A stretch of 64,000 nt of DNA. Source: Paraburkholderia kirstenboschensis (lineage in GTDB: Bacteria > Pseudomonadota > Gammaproteobacteria > Burkholderiales > Burkholderiaceae). The stretch lies in contig NZ_CAJHCR010000004.1 of assembly GCF_904848585.1 (NCBI RefSeq), forward strand, positions 496,001-560,000. The letters run 5' to 3'. Positions 47,931-57,428 of this stretch are shown piece after piece (within the stretch, counting starts at the first letter, position 1; each line of letters opens with the position of its first letter). A model generated the notes under the pieces. It did no database searches, was not told where the DNA came from, and saw only the letters and a program-made list of their open reading frames with translations. A program made the position numbers and the translations under genes.

Positions 47931-49193
47931 ATGCACACCTTGCCTGCAACCCATATCGAACTCGCCGCGTGGCTGCGGCTCTCTCTCGCCACGGGGCTGA
48001 AACCTGCGGCGCTGCGCCTGCTGCTGACCGCTTTCGGGCTGCCCGAAGCAATCCTCCAGCACGACCATGAAACGCTCGCCGCGATCGCCGGCGAGGCTGC
48101 GGCACGCGCCGCCCTGGCTCCCACGGGTCCCGAATTCGATGCTCAACTCGACGCGGTAATCGCATGGCGCGAACTGCCGGGCAATCATCTGGTGACGCTC
48201 GACGACCCGGCCTATCCGCCGGCGCTCCTCACCATGCCGGATCCGCCGCCACTGCTATATATAAAGGGCCGGCTGGAGCTGCTGCATACACGAGCCGTCG
48301 CGCTGGTGGGCAGCCGCAGCGCGACGCCGCAAGGCATGGATGACGCCGAACGGTTTGCGCGGACGTTTTCGGCTGCAGGCGTCACTGTCGTGTCGGGGCT
48401 CGCGCAGGGCATTGACGGCGCGGCTCATCGGGGCGGGCTCGAGGGCGTCGGCAGCACAGTCGCTGTGATCGGCACCGGCGCCGATCTCGTCTATCCGGCC
48501 GCGCACCACGCTCTGGCACGGCAAATCGCGGTGCAAGGCGCCATTCTTTCGGAATGGCCGCTCGGCACGCCCGCGCGCGCCGCCAACTTTCCGCAGCGCA
48601 ACCGGTTGATTGCCGGGCTCGTCAGCGGTGTGTTGATCGTGGAGGCGGCCATGCGTTCTGGCTCGCTCATCACGGCGCGCCTCGCGAACGAGATGGGCCG
48701 CGATATCTTCGCGTTGCCGGGCTCGATCCACGCGCCGCTGTCGCGCGGATGCCATCGCATGATCAAGCAGGGCGCGAAGCTCGTGGAGACGCCCGACGAG
48801 GTGCTGGAGGAATTGGGCTTCGCGAAAGCCGCGCCCGTGCCCGCAAGCGCCCGGCGGGAAAAGTCGGCGACGCGGGCGGTTTGCTCCGCTGCAGCCGACC
48901 GTGCGGCAATGGCTCGTGCGCCGGGTGAAGAGTCGGCCCAGACAGTCGCGCAAGTGCGGGCATCGAACATGACCGGCTCTTCGAACCCGGATGCCCAGCG
49001 ACTGCTCGCCGCCCTCGGCTACGCCCCAACGCCCCTTGAAATATTGGCCACGCGCACCGAGATGGATCATGCGCTTCTGCAAACGACGCTGCTCCAGCTG
49101 GAGCTCGCGGGCGAGGTCTGCGCGCTGCCCGGCGGGCGCTACACCCGTGCGAGCCACGGTCGGGCCGCCGCGAACTGCTTTGACCCAGCTTGA
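47931..49193 (+). CDS. dprA: DNA-processing protein DprA
   Basis: Loads RecA onto incoming single-stranded DNA in natural transformation. 420 residues from the ATG at 47931, which has AGGA nine bases upstream; an ATG at 47886 would add 15 residues. It has an N-terminal SAM-like region. The Rossmann domain holds VALVGSRSATPQG, TVVSGLAQGIDGAAHRGGL, GADLVYP and SEWPLGTPARAANFPQRNRLIAGL. A C-terminal winged-helix-like domain (about 355-410) follows an Ala/Arg-rich linker. No competence pilus genes are in the window. Confidence 0.94.
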   Translation: MHTLPATHIELAAWLRLSLATGLKPAALRLLLTAFGLPEAILQHDHETLAAIAGEAAARAALAPTGPEFDAQLDAVIAWRELPGNHLVTLDDPAYPPALLTMPDPPPLLYIKGRLELLHTRAVALVGSRSATPQGMDDAERFARTFSAAGVTVVSGLAQGIDGAAHRGGLEGVGSTVAVIGTGADLVYPAAHHALARQIAVQGAILSEWPLGTPARAANFPQRNRLIAGLVSGVLIVEAAMRSGSLITARLANEMGRDIFALPGSIHAPLSRGCHRMIKQGAKLVETPDEVLEELGFAKAAPVPASARREKSATRAVCSAAADRAAMARAPGEESAQTVAQVRASNMTGSSNPDAQRLLAALGYAPTPLEILATRTEMDHALLQTTLLQLELAGEVCALPGGRYTRASHGRAAANCFDPA

Positions 49194-49260
49194 CCACTCT
49201 CCGGGATCGGCCATGCTACATTCGCGCCAAAGCATCCGACAAAGTACCTGAGGAACCACC

Positions 49261-49638
49261 ATGCCCGCGCTGAATCTCGACACCGACCAAGACCGGATCG
49301 CCGAGCGCGTCAACGAACCCGACACGCTGTTCGTTGCCTGCCTGTGTGCGCAATGGTGCGGGACCTGTCGCGAGTATCAGGAGGCGTTCGACAAGCTGGC
49401 CGAGCGGCATCCGGAAATCTGTTTCGCATGGATCGACATCGAAACCCATGCTGATCGCTTCGACGATCTCGATGTCGAGAATTTTCCCACCATCCTGATC
49501 GAAGACTCGGTAACGACACGATTCTTCGGCACCGTTTTGCCGCAGGCAGCGATCGTGGAGCGGATGTTGTTAGATCTGACCGCTTTGCCCGGCGTAAGCG
49601 GCGCGCCGAAATTGCGGCCCGCGCTGACGGCCGCCTAA
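49261..49638 (+). CDS. Thioredoxin-like protein with WCGTC motif
   Basis: A 125-residue cytosolic thioredoxin-fold protein. The redox pair is Cys33/Cys36 in QWCGTCREY, and the cis-proline region is ENFPTILI. It lacks a signal sequence. The GT dipeptide differs from GP of thioredoxin, suggesting a different redox potential. It stands between dprA and topB; partner unknown. Confidence 0.85.
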   Translation: MPALNLDTDQDRIAERVNEPDTLFVACLCAQWCGTCREYQEAFDKLAERHPEICFAWIDIETHADRFDDLDVENFPTILIEDSVTTRFFGTVLPQAAIVERMLLDLTALPGVSGAPKLRPALTAA

Positions 49639-49887
49639 GCGCGACCGGCCGCCTGCACAGGCCGTTACGGCAGGGGCGTTGCGGCCGGCGCATAGCTTGT
49701 TTGGCGCGGCCTGGTCGGTTGCCAGGCGCGCAATCTGGATCGCGCGCTTTTATGGCACTCGACACGCCGCGTTCGCGCCGTGTGCTATAAAGCGGTCGTT
49801 AATGGGTCGCAAGGTCGCAAACGAGGGTCGCGCCAGATGGGCGCGCTCAAGGCCACCAACCCGGATATACCAACCTCACATCGAGTC

Positions 49888-52557
49888 ATGTCCAAAGCAC
49901 TGATCATCGCCGAAAAGCCTTCCGTCGCGAACGACATCGCGCGCGCTTTGGGCGGTTTTACCAAGCATGACGAATACTACGAGAGCGACGAGTACGTTCT
50001 CTCTTCCGCAGTGGGTCACCTGCTGGAAATCGCCGCGCCCGACGAGTACGAGGTCAAACGCGGCAAGTGGAGTTTCGCCAACCTGCCCGTCATTCCGCCG
50101 CATTTCGATCTGAATCCGATCGCCAAGAGCGAGTCGCGCCTCAAGGTGCTGACCAAGCTGCTCAAGCGCAAGGATATCGACCGCCTCATCAACGCATGCG
50201 ACGCGGGGCGCGAGGGCGAACTGATTTTCCGCCTCATCGCGCAGCACGCCAAAGCAAAGCAGCCAGTCCAGCGTCTGTGGCTGCAATCCATGACGCCGGC
50301 CGCAATCCGCGACGGCTTCGCGCGTCTGCGCAGCGACGAGGAAATGCAGCCGCTCGCCGACGCCGCACGCTGCCGCTCGGAAGCGGACTGGCTCGTCGGC
50401 ATCAACGGCACCCGTGCGATGACCGCGTTCAACAGCAAGGGCGGCGGCTTCTTCCTGACCACGGTTGGACGAGTACAAACGCCAACGCTGTCTATCGTCG
50501 TCGAACGCGAAGAGAAAATTCGCCGCTTCGTGCCGCGTGACTACTGGGAAGTGAAAGCGGAGTTCGTCTGTGCCGCCGGTTTCTACGAGGGCCGCTGGTT
50601 CGACCCGAAGTTCAAGCGCGACGAGTTCGATCCGGAGAAGCGCGACTCGCGTCTGTGGGCGCTGCCCGCGGCCGAGACGATCGTCGCCGCATGTCGCGGC
50701 CAGATCGGTACGGTGAGCGAGGAATCGAAGCCGTCCACGCAGCTGTCGCCGGCGCTCTTCGACCTGACCAGCTTGCAGCGCGAAGCGAATGGCCGCTTCG
50801 GCTTCTCGGCCAAGAACACGTTGGGCCTCGCGCAGGCGCTGTACGAAAAGCACAAGGTGCTGACCTATCCGCGGACCGACGCGCGCGCGCTGCCCGAAGA
50901 CTATATGGATACGGTCAAGCAGACGCTCGGCATGCTCAAGGAGAGCAACAACTATCTCCCGTTTGCCAAGCAGGTGCTCGATAAGGGCTGGGTGAAGCCG
51001 AACAAGCGCATCTTCGATAACTCGAAGATCAGCGACCACTTCGCAATCATCCCCACGCTGCAGGCGCCGAAGAATCTGTCGGAGCCGGAACAGAAGCTCT
51101 ACGATCTGGTGGTGAAGCGCTTCCTGTCGGTGTTCTTCCCGGCAGCGGAATTCAAAGTGACGACCCGCATCACCGAAGTGGTCGGTCATCACTTCAAGAC
51201 CGAAGGCAAGGTGCTGGTCGAGCCGGGCTGGTTGCAGGTGTACGGTCGCGAAATCAGCGGCGAAGATGCCAACCTCGTGCCGGTGCAGAAGGACGAGAAG
51301 GTCAAGACCGACAAGATCGCCGCCCAGCAACTCGTGACGAAACCGCCTGCGCGCTACAACGAAGCCACGTTGCTGTCCGCAATGGAAGGCGCGGGCAAGC
51401 TTGTGGAAGACGACGAGTTGCGCGAGGCGATGGCCGCAAAGGGGCTCGGTACGCCGGCCACGCGCGCCGCCATCATCGAAGGTCTGCTCGGTGAGAAGTA
51501 TCTGATTCGCGAAGGCCGCGATCTGATTCCGACCGCGAAGGCATTCCAGTTGATGACGCTGCTGCGCGGGCTCGGTGTAAAGGAATTGACCGCGCCGGAG
51601 CTCACCGGCGAGTGGGAATACAAGCTGTCGCAAATGGAACGCGGCAACCTGCCGCGCGACGCGTTCATGCAGGAAATTGCCCGCATGACGCAGACCATCG
51701 TCAAGCGCGCAAAAGAATACGATTCGGATACGATCCCCGGCGATTACGCGACGTTGCAAACGCCGTGTCCGAACTGCGGCGGCCAGGTGAAGGAGAATTA
51801 CCGCCGCTTCGCGTGTTCGAAGTGCGAGTTCTCAATTTCGAAGATTCCGGGCGGGCGCCAGTTCGAGATCGAGGAAGTCGAGGAACTGCTGAAGAACAAG
51901 ACGATCGGTCCGCTGTCGGGTTTTCGCAGCAAGATGGGCCGTCCGTTCTCGGCGATCCTCAAGCTTTCGCTCGACGACGAAATCAAGAACTACAAGCTCG
52001 AGTTCGACTTCGGTCAGGACGCGGGCGGTGAAGACGGCGAACCGCCTGACTTCTCCGACCAGGAACCGGTAGGCGCATGTCCGAAGTGCAAGGGCCGCGT
52101 GTTCGAACACGGCATGAGCTATGTCTGCGAAAACTCGGTCGCGAACCCGAAGACTTGCGACTTCCGCTCCGGCAAGGTGATCCTGCAGCAGGAGATCACG
52201 CGTGAGCAGATGGCAAAGCTGCTCGAAGAAGGCCGCACCGACCTGCTGACAAACTTCAAGTCGTCGCGCACCGGCCGTAACTTCAAGGCATTCCTCGTCA
52301 AGCAAAACGACGGCAAGATCGGCTTCGAATTCGAGAAGAAAGAGCCCTCGGCCAAGACGGCGGCGAAGACCGCCGCGGCAAAGTCAGCCGCAAAGGCTGG
52401 AGCAGAGTTCGAGTCGGACGAAGACGAAGCGCCGGTCGCGGTGAAGGCCGCCCCGGCCGCGAAAAAGGCCGCGGCAAAGAAAGCGCCGGCGACCAAAACC
52501 GCTGCGGCAAAGAAGGCGCCAGCCAAAAAGACGGCGGCTCGTAAGACGGGCTCCTGA
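49888..52557 (+). CDS. topB: DNA topoisomerase III (type IA)
   Basis: Type IA topoisomerase that decatenates DNA through single-strand passage. 889 residues: TOPRIM domain at the start (MSKALIIAEKPSVANDIARALGG, acidic DAGREGE), active-site Tyr327 in LTYPRTDARALP. Two C-terminal zinc-finger units follow (CPNCGG with CSKC near 628-647; CPKCKG with a later Cys pair near 730-755). It ends in a Lys/Ala-rich tail (KKAAAKKAPATKTAAAKKAP) of about 60 residues that probably binds DNA nonspecifically. The ATG at 49888 fits the family; an upstream open frame is not conserved. Confidence 0.95.
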   Translation: MSKALIIAEKPSVANDIARALGGFTKHDEYYESDEYVLSSAVGHLLEIAAPDEYEVKRGKWSFANLPVIPPHFDLNPIAKSESRLKVLTKLLKRKDIDRLINACDAGREGELIFRLIAQHAKAKQPVQRLWLQSMTPAAIRDGFARLRSDEEMQPLADAARCRSEADWLVGINGTRAMTAFNSKGGGFFLTTVGRVQTPTLSIVVEREEKIRRFVPRDYWEVKAEFVCAAGFYEGRWFDPKFKRDEFDPEKRDSRLWALPAAETIVAACRGQIGTVSEESKPSTQLSPALFDLTSLQREANGRFGFSAKNTLGLAQALYEKHKVLTYPRTDARALPEDYMDTVKQTLGMLKESNNYLPFAKQVLDKGWVKPNKRIFDNSKISDHFAIIPTLQAPKNLSEPEQKLYDLVVKRFLSVFFPAAEFKVTTRITEVVGHHFKTEGKVLVEPGWLQVYGREISGEDANLVPVQKDEKVKTDKIAAQQLVTKPPARYNEATLLSAMEGAGKLVEDDELREAMAAKGLGTPATRAAIIEGLLGEKYLIREGRDLIPTAKAFQLMTLLRGLGVKELTAPELTGEWEYKLSQMERGNLPRDAFMQEIARMTQTIVKRAKEYDSDTIPGDYATLQTPCPNCGGQVKENYRRFACSKCEFSISKIPGGRQFEIEEVEELLKNKTIGPLSGFRSKMGRPFSAILKLSLDDEIKNYKLEFDFGQDAGGEDGEPPDFSDQEPVGACPKCKGRVFEHGMSYVCENSVANPKTCDFRSGKVILQQEITREQMAKLLEEGRTDLLTNFKSSRTGRNFKAFLVKQNDGKIGFEFEKKEPSAKTAAKTAAAKSAAKAGAEFESDEDEAPVAVKAAPAAKKAAAKKAPATKTAAAKKAPAKKTAARKTGS

Positions 52558-52621
52558 TCGAGCGGCGAGGCAGGCGTGTACGGCCTTTGCGCCGCTGCCC
52601 GCCTGGTCTGAAGCTGATGAT

Positions 52622-52658
52622 AAAAAAGCGCGATCACCTAAGGTGACCGCGCTTTTTT
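52622..52658 (+). terminator. topB terminator
   Basis: AAAAAAGCGCG-A-TCACC pairs with GGTGA-C-CGCGCTTTTTT around loop TAA with one internal mismatch. Both strands carry T-runs, so it can also stop the convergent LysR transcript (ends 52714). Confidence 0.9.
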
Positions 52659-52713
52659 AACGCCTTGCGGAACGCGCTTGTACTGCGCGGCCTGCACTCT
52701 GGAACAACGTCTT

Positions 52714-53817
52714 TTACAGTGGCGTCAACGCCGAGAGCCGCGTACGGTTCGAAGTCTTCGCCAACGTCTTCGGCACCGGTGACAGCTCGCTGTCCAGCAG
52801 TCGCGATAGCGGCTCGGCGCCGTCAAAAGCTTCCGGTGGCATGGACGAATCTGCCGCTTCAAACGACGCCTGCGACGCCGGCCGCCCGACGCCGTCTTTG
52901 ATCCACTGTTCACCGAGCAGGCTGTTCGGTGTCTGGCTGAAATGCTCGACCAGGTGATCGATGAACGTGCGCACCTTCGCGGGCAAGTGACGGCGGCTCG
53001 GATACGCGATATTGATCTCGACTTGCGGCAAACGGTAATCGCCGAGCAAGCGCACCAGCCTGCCGCGCGTCATGTCGCGGCCGATCAGATAACTCGGCAG
53101 AATCGCGATGCCCATGCCGAGCAGCGCAAACTGACGCAGCATCTCCGTATTGTTTGCCACGATCACGTTCGACGGACGCACACGCACTTCGCCTTCCGGG
53201 CCCGTAAATACGCGCTCATCGCCCCAATATTCCGACGGCAGGCTCAGGCACGGATGCTCCAGCAAATGCTCGGGACGCGTGGGCGTGCCGTGCTTCTCCA
53301 GATACGCGGGCGTTGCACATACGGTCATGCAACCCGTGGTCAAACGCCGCGTGACAATGCTCGCGCTGCGCATTTGCCGGGCAATGACGACGCCTACGTC
53401 GAAGCCTTCTTCGACCAGATCGACCTGACGGTCGACCAGCGTCACGTCGGGAATGACCTTCGGATAACGCTCCGCGTACGTCTGCAGCACCGGTGCCAGG
53501 TTGTGTAAGCCGAACACGACCGGCGCGACGATTCGTAAAGTGCCGACGGGCTCGTGATTTCGCGCGACCACCATCTGCTCGACGTCTTCGAGTTCGTCGA
53601 GAATCTGACGCGCTCGCTCGAGATAAACCTGACCGGACTCGGTCAGGGACAAGCTGCGAGTTGTTCTGTTGAGCAGCCGCGTGCCTAGACGCCCCTCTAG
53701 GTCGGCAACGTGACGGGTGGCAACTGCGTTGGAAATATCCATCGCGCTCGCGGCGCGGGCAAAACTGCCGAGATCCGCCACCTTGACGAAAACTCGCATC
53801 GACTGCAAATGGTCCAT
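52714..53817 (-). CDS. LysR-family transcriptional regulator with C-terminal extension
   Basis: 367-residue LysR regulator. Winged helix at 1-60 (MDHLQSMRVFVKVADLGSFARAASAMDIS), then the periplasmic-binding-like effector domain from about 90 to 295. The usual length is near 300; the last 65 or so residues (from GEQWIKDGVG) are an extra Ser/Pro-containing tail without a recognised domain. Its target and effector are unknown. It is not divergent from an obvious target operon: the upstream neighbour, pckG, is on the same strand. Confidence 0.9.
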   Translation of the reverse strand: MDHLQSMRVFVKVADLGSFARAASAMDISNAVATRHVADLEGRLGTRLLNRTTRSLSLTESGQVYLERARQILDELEDVEQMVVARNHEPVGTLRIVAPVVFGLHNLAPVLQTYAERYPKVIPDVTLVDRQVDLVEEGFDVGVVIARQMRSASIVTRRLTTGCMTVCATPAYLEKHGTPTRPEHLLEHPCLSLPSEYWGDERVFTGPEGEVRVRPSNVIVANNTEMLRQFALLGMGIAILPSYLIGRDMTRGRLVRLLGDYRLPQVEINIAYPSRRHLPAKVRTFIDHLVEHFSQTPNSLLGEQWIKDGVGRPASQASFEAADSSMPPEAFDGAEPLSRLLDSELSPVPKTLAKTSNRTRLSALTPL

Positions 53818-54124
53818 ATGACAACTCCTGCCGTGTTACGGCTTCCTGACAATTGGTGATAACCAGTGGAAGCGAACTAGGGATTCTCCTACGACTCGCG
53901 CAATCGTGCAGAAGTTGCCCGCAAAAACGGAAATTTCGTCAATTTTCGTGCGACTGTGCGCCCTAATGTGGGGCGCGGTGACCGATTGTTCCGCGAACGG
54001 AAACAATGTGCTGCGGTGCAGCTTGGGACGTGCGGTTGCCCGAATAGACACGGGTCGGCTTATGGGCCGCTTTGGCGTGGTCTGGCGCGCGAAGCGCCTC
54101 GCACCCAACGCGGCTGAAAAGCAA
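53818..54124. other. Gap between LysR gene and pckG terminator
   Basis: About 300 bases with no credible gene. It should contain the LysR promoter. An imperfect inverted repeat TTGTTCCG / CGGAAACAA surrounds 53990-54008 and may be an operator. An 84-codon open frame on the plus strand (53906-54160) has no family features and runs through the pckG terminator, so it was not called. Confidence 0.5.
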
Positions 54125-54146
54125 AAAGCCGCCCGAAGGCGGCTTT
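54125..54146 (-). terminator. pckG terminator
   Basis: Perfect 9-bp stem AAAGCCGCC (54125-54133) / GGCGGCTTT (54138-54146), loop CGAA. On the minus strand it continues into TT then GCTTTT. It lies 27 bases after the pckG stop. Confidence 0.9.
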
Positions 54147-54172
54147 CACATCCGGAGTGAACACTCACATGG

Positions 54173-56041
54173 CTAGGCGGCCAGTTTGCTTTCCAACTGG
54201 CTCTTTGCTTGCGTCAGCGCGGGCGGCAAGCCTTGCTGCAACGTGTCAAAGAGTTCCGCGTGTAGCGCGAGCTCAGCGCGCCAGGCTGCGTCGTCGACGG
54301 AAATGACTTGCTCGAATTGCTCGCGGCTAAAATCCAGACCGCTCCAGTCGACGTCCTCGTACCGCGGCGACATGCCAAATGCATGCTCTTCGCCCTGCGC
54401 GGTGCCTTCGATGCGGCCGACCATCCAGCCGAGCACACGCATGTTTTCGCCGAAGCCCGGCCAGACGAACTTGCCGTCGGCGCCCTTGCGGAACCAGTTG
54501 ACGCAGAAAATTTTCGGCAGCTTCGCGTTCAACTGCTGCAAGCGCTCCCCGGTTTTCAGCCAATGGCCGAAGTATTCGCTCATGTTGTAGCCGCAGAACG
54601 GCAGCATCGCGAACGGATCGCGCCGCACGACGCCCTGCTGGCCGGCGGCCGCGGCGGTCGTCTCAGAGCCCATGGTCGCCGCCATATAGACGCCCTCGAC
54701 CCAGTTGCGCGCCTCCGTGACGAGCGGCACGGTCGTCGAACGGCGGCCACCGAAGATGAACGCGTCGATCGGCACGCCCGCCGGGTTTTCCCAGTCCGCG
54801 TCGATAGACGGACATTGCGACGCCGGCGCCGTGAAGCGCGCATTCGGATGTGCCGCCTTGCGCCCGCTCTCCTTCGCGCTTGTCGGTGTCCAGTCTTTGC
54901 CCTGCCAGTCGATCAGGTGCGCGGGCGGTTCGTCGGTCATGCCTTCCCACCAGACGTCGCCTTCGTCGGTGAGCGCCACGTTGGTGAAAATCACGTTTTC
55001 CTTCAACGTGGCCATTGCGTTGAAGTTGGTCTTTTCACTCGTGCCGGGGGCCACGCCGAAGTAGCCCGCCTCCGGATTGATCGCGTACAGGCGACCGTCC
55101 GTGCCCGGTTTGATCCACGCGATATCGTCGCCGATGGTGGAAATCTTCCAGCCGTTCAACCCTTCTGGCGGAATCAGCATCGCGAAGTTGGTCTTGCCGC
55201 ACGCCGACGGAAACGCCGCCGCCACATGATGTTTGCGTCCCTCGGGTGAGGTCACGCCGAGAATCAGCATATGCTCGGCAAGCCAGCCTTCGTCGCGGCC
55301 CATCGTCGATGCAATGCGCAGCGCGAAGCATTTCTTGCCGAGCAACGCGTTGCCGCCGTAGCCGGAGCCATAGCTCCAGATTTCGCGCGTCTCAGGAAAA
55401 TGAACGATGTACTTGGTCGGGTTGCACGGCCAGGGCACGTCTTTCGCGCCTGCCTCGAGCGGCGCGCCCACCGAATGCACGCACGGCACGAACTCGCCGT
55501 CTTCGCCGAGCACGTCGTACACCTTGCGGCCCATGCGCGTCATGATGCGCATGTTGGTGACTACATACGGGCTGTCACTCAGTTCGACGCCGATATGCGC
55601 GATCGGCGAACCGAGCGGGCCCATGGAGAACGGGACAACGTACATCGTGCGGCCACGCATCGCACCGTCGAACAGCCCGTCGAGCGTTTCGCGCATTTCT
55701 TGCGGCGCAACCCAGTTGTTGGTCGGGCCTGCGTCTTCCGGGCGTTGCGCGCAAATGAACGTGCGATCCTCGACACGCGCGACGTCGGACGGATCGGACC
55801 ATGCGAGATACGAGTTCGGGCGTTTGGCGGGATTGAGCTTTCTGAGCGTGCCGGCTTCGACCATCTGTGCACACAGCCGGTCATACTCTTCCTGCGAGCC
55901 GTCGCACCAGACGATGTTGTCCGGCTTGGTCATAGCGGCAACGCGCTGGACCCAGTCGATCAGTTTTCGATGTTTGACCCACGGGGGCGCTTCTACTGAC
56001 GCTTTGACTGTGGGCTTTCCTTCGAATGATGGATGATTCAT
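54173..56041 (-). CDS. pckG: Phosphoenolpyruvate carboxykinase (GTP)
   Basis: Gluconeogenic enzyme turning oxaloacetate and GTP into phosphoenolpyruvate. 622 residues, as usual for the GTP-dependent class. The P-loop is [13 protein letters not shown] near residue 280, with the class-specific cysteine. Other signatures include the metal and substrate motifs DDIAWIKPG and [15 protein letters not shown] 56041 follows GGAGA. Its upstream region, shared with the divergent dehydrogenase gene, contains a CRP-type operator, consistent with carbon-source control. Confidence 0.97.
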   Translation of the reverse strand: MNHPSFEGKPTVKASVEAPPWVKHRKLIDWVQRVAAMTKPDNIVWCDGSQEEYDRLCAQMVEAGTLRKLNPAKRPNSYLAWSDPSDVARVEDRTFICAQRPEDAGPTNNWVAPQEMRETLDGLFDGAMRGRTMYVVPFSMGPLGSPIAHIGVELSDSPYVVTNMRIMTRMGRKVYDVLGEDGEFVPCVHSVGAPLEAGAKDVPWPCNPTKYIVHFPETREIWSYGSGYGGNALLGKKCFALRIASTMGRDEGWLAEHMLILGVTSPEGRKHHVAAAFPSACGKTNFAMLIPPEGLNGWKISTIGDDIAWIKPGTDGRLYAINPEAGYFGVAPGTSEKTNFNAMATLKENVIFTNVALTDEGDVWWEGMTDEPPAHLIDWQGKDWTPTSAKESGRKAAHPNARFTAPASQCPSIDADWENPAGVPIDAFIFGGRRSTTVPLVTEARNWVEGVYMAATMGSETTAAAAGQQGVVRRDPFAMLPFCGYNMSEYFGHWLKTGERLQQLNAKLPKIFCVNWFRKGADGKFVWPGFGENMRVLGWMVGRIEGTAQGEEHAFGMSPRYEDVDWSGLDFSREQFEQVISVDDAAWRAELALHAELFDTLQQGLPPALTQAKSQLESKLAA

Positions 56042-56414
56042 CGACTTGTCTCCGTTTGTGGGGAATAGGAAAACGGTACAAGCCCGGCGATGCTGCATGC
56101 GAGAGGCATTTAATTGGTTGCGCCAGTTCTACAAACCGACGCGCAATTGCGCAGGTCATCACGGGCTTCAACACAGTCTGTTGGGCCGATACGCGCTGGA
56201 CAGGCGTTGCAACCGTCTGTAAAGCGGCTTGCCTCAACACGCAACAAACTGTTAAAAACGATGTCAATCGGCGTTGCCGTCAGGCTGTCGTTCTCTGCGG
56301 CAGCTTCTACGGTAAGTCAATCAGCCAGACCGCCATGTGACCTGGGTCACATGATGGGACAGTCAGCATAACATTCCGTTCCGCACCACCATGGTGCGGC
56401 GCAAGACACATACC
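56042..56414. promoter_or_regulatory. pckG / dehydrogenase divergent region with CRP-type operator
   Basis: 373 bases with no gene. At 56336-56351 stands TGTGA-CCTGGG-TCACA, an exact match to the CRP consensus TGTGA-N6-TCACA. It lies within a 20-bp palindrome CATGTGACC (56334-56342) TG GGTCACATG (56345-56353), 62 bases before the dehydrogenase ATG. A 12-bp palindrome GCGCAATTGCGC lies at 56141-56152, closer to pckG. Either gene could be controlled. Confidence 0.65.
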
Positions 56415-57428
56415 ATGAAGATTGCCATCCTCGACGATTATCAGGACGCCGTTCGCAAGCTCGACTGCTTTCAATTGCTGGCCGACCATGAAGTCAAAGT
56501 TTTCAACAACACCGTCCGCGGACTCGGCCAACTGGCGAGCCGTCTCTCGGAGGTCGACGCGCTTGTTCTGATTCGGGAACGCACTCGCATCAGCTCGCAA
56601 CTCCTCGATAAACTGCCTCGTTTGCGCATGATCAGCCAGACGGGCAAGGTGTCCAATCATATCGATCTGGCCGCTTGTACCGAGCGCGGCATCGCCGTGC
56701 TGGAAGGCAGCGGCTCACCGATCGCGCCCGCCGAACTCACGTGGGCTCTCATCATGGCGGCGCAGCGGCGCATTCCGCAATACGTAGCAAACCTTAAGCA
56801 GGGAGCCTGGCAGCAGTCGGGGCTGAAGACCTCAGCACTGCCGCCGAATTTTGGTTTGGGCCAGGTGTTGCGCGGTCAGACGCTCGGCATCTGGGGCTAC
56901 GGCAAGATCGGGCGGCTCGTTGCCGGCTATGGCAAGGCGTTCGGCATGAACGTACTCATCTGGGGCCGCGAGCATTCGCGCGAAGCCGCTCGCGAGGATG
57001 GGTATGGCGTGGCCGAGAGCCGCGAAGCGCTGTTCGAGCAGAGCGACGTGCTGTCGCTGCATCTTCGTTTGCATGACGACACGCGCGGCATCGTCAAGCA
57101 GGAAGACCTGATGCGGATGAAGCCGACCGCGTTGCTCGTGAACACGAGCCGCGCCGAACTGCTCGACGAAAATGCGCTGGTCAATGCGCTCTCGCACAAC
57201 CGTCCGGGCATGGTCGCGATCGACGTGTATGAAAGCGAGCCGATTCTGCAAGGCTACAGCCTGCTGCGCATGGAGAACGTGATCTGCACGCCGCACATCG
57301 GCTATGTCGAGCGCGAGAGCTACGAGCTTTACTTCAGCGCGGCGTTCCGGAACATCCTCGCTTTCGACGCCGGCGACACCGCCAGCGTGGCAAATCCCGA
57401 AGCATTGCAGGGCGGACGCCGACGTTAA
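56415..57428 (+). CDS. D-2-hydroxyacid dehydrogenase family protein
   Basis: NAD(P)-dependent oxidoreductase of the D-isomer 2-hydroxyacid dehydrogenase family (phosphoglycerate-dehydrogenase-like). 337 residues: a flavodoxin-like substrate domain at both ends and a Rossmann domain with GIWGYGKIGRLVAGYG. It has the catalytic Arg in LVNTSRAELLDE, an acid in YESEP and the His in ICTPHIGYVE. The substrate is unknown. The ATG at 56415 gives MKIAILDDYQDAV, the family start. Its stop overlaps that of the convergent patatin gene by four bases. Confidence 0.9.
   Translation: MKIAILDDYQDAVRKLDCFQLLADHEVKVFNNTVRGLGQLASRLSEVDALVLIRERTRISSQLLDKLPRLRMISQTGKVSNHIDLAACTERGIAVLEGSGSPIAPAELTWALIMAAQRRIPQYVANLKQGAWQQSGLKTSALPPNFGLGQVLRGQTLGIWGYGKIGRLVAGYGKAFGMNVLIWGREHSREAAREDGYGVAESREALFEQSDVLSLHLRLHDDTRGIVKQEDLMRMKPTALLVNTSRAELLDENALVNALSHNRPGMVAIDVYESEPILQGYSLLRMENVICTPHIGYVERESYELYFSAAFRNILAFDAGDTASVANPEALQGGRRR

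Noticed and set aside
49876..51759. 627-codon minus-strand frame
   Set aside because: Antisense to topB; Arg/His/Leu-rich without domains. TopB has its active-site tyrosine and zinc fingers.
53906..54160. 84-codon plus-strand frame
   Set aside because: Runs through the pckG terminator, no domain or ribosome site.
56026..56340. 104-codon plus-strand frame between pckG and the dehydrogenase
   Set aside because: Starts inside pckG on the other strand, no ribosome site, no family similarity; the region is a promoter gap.
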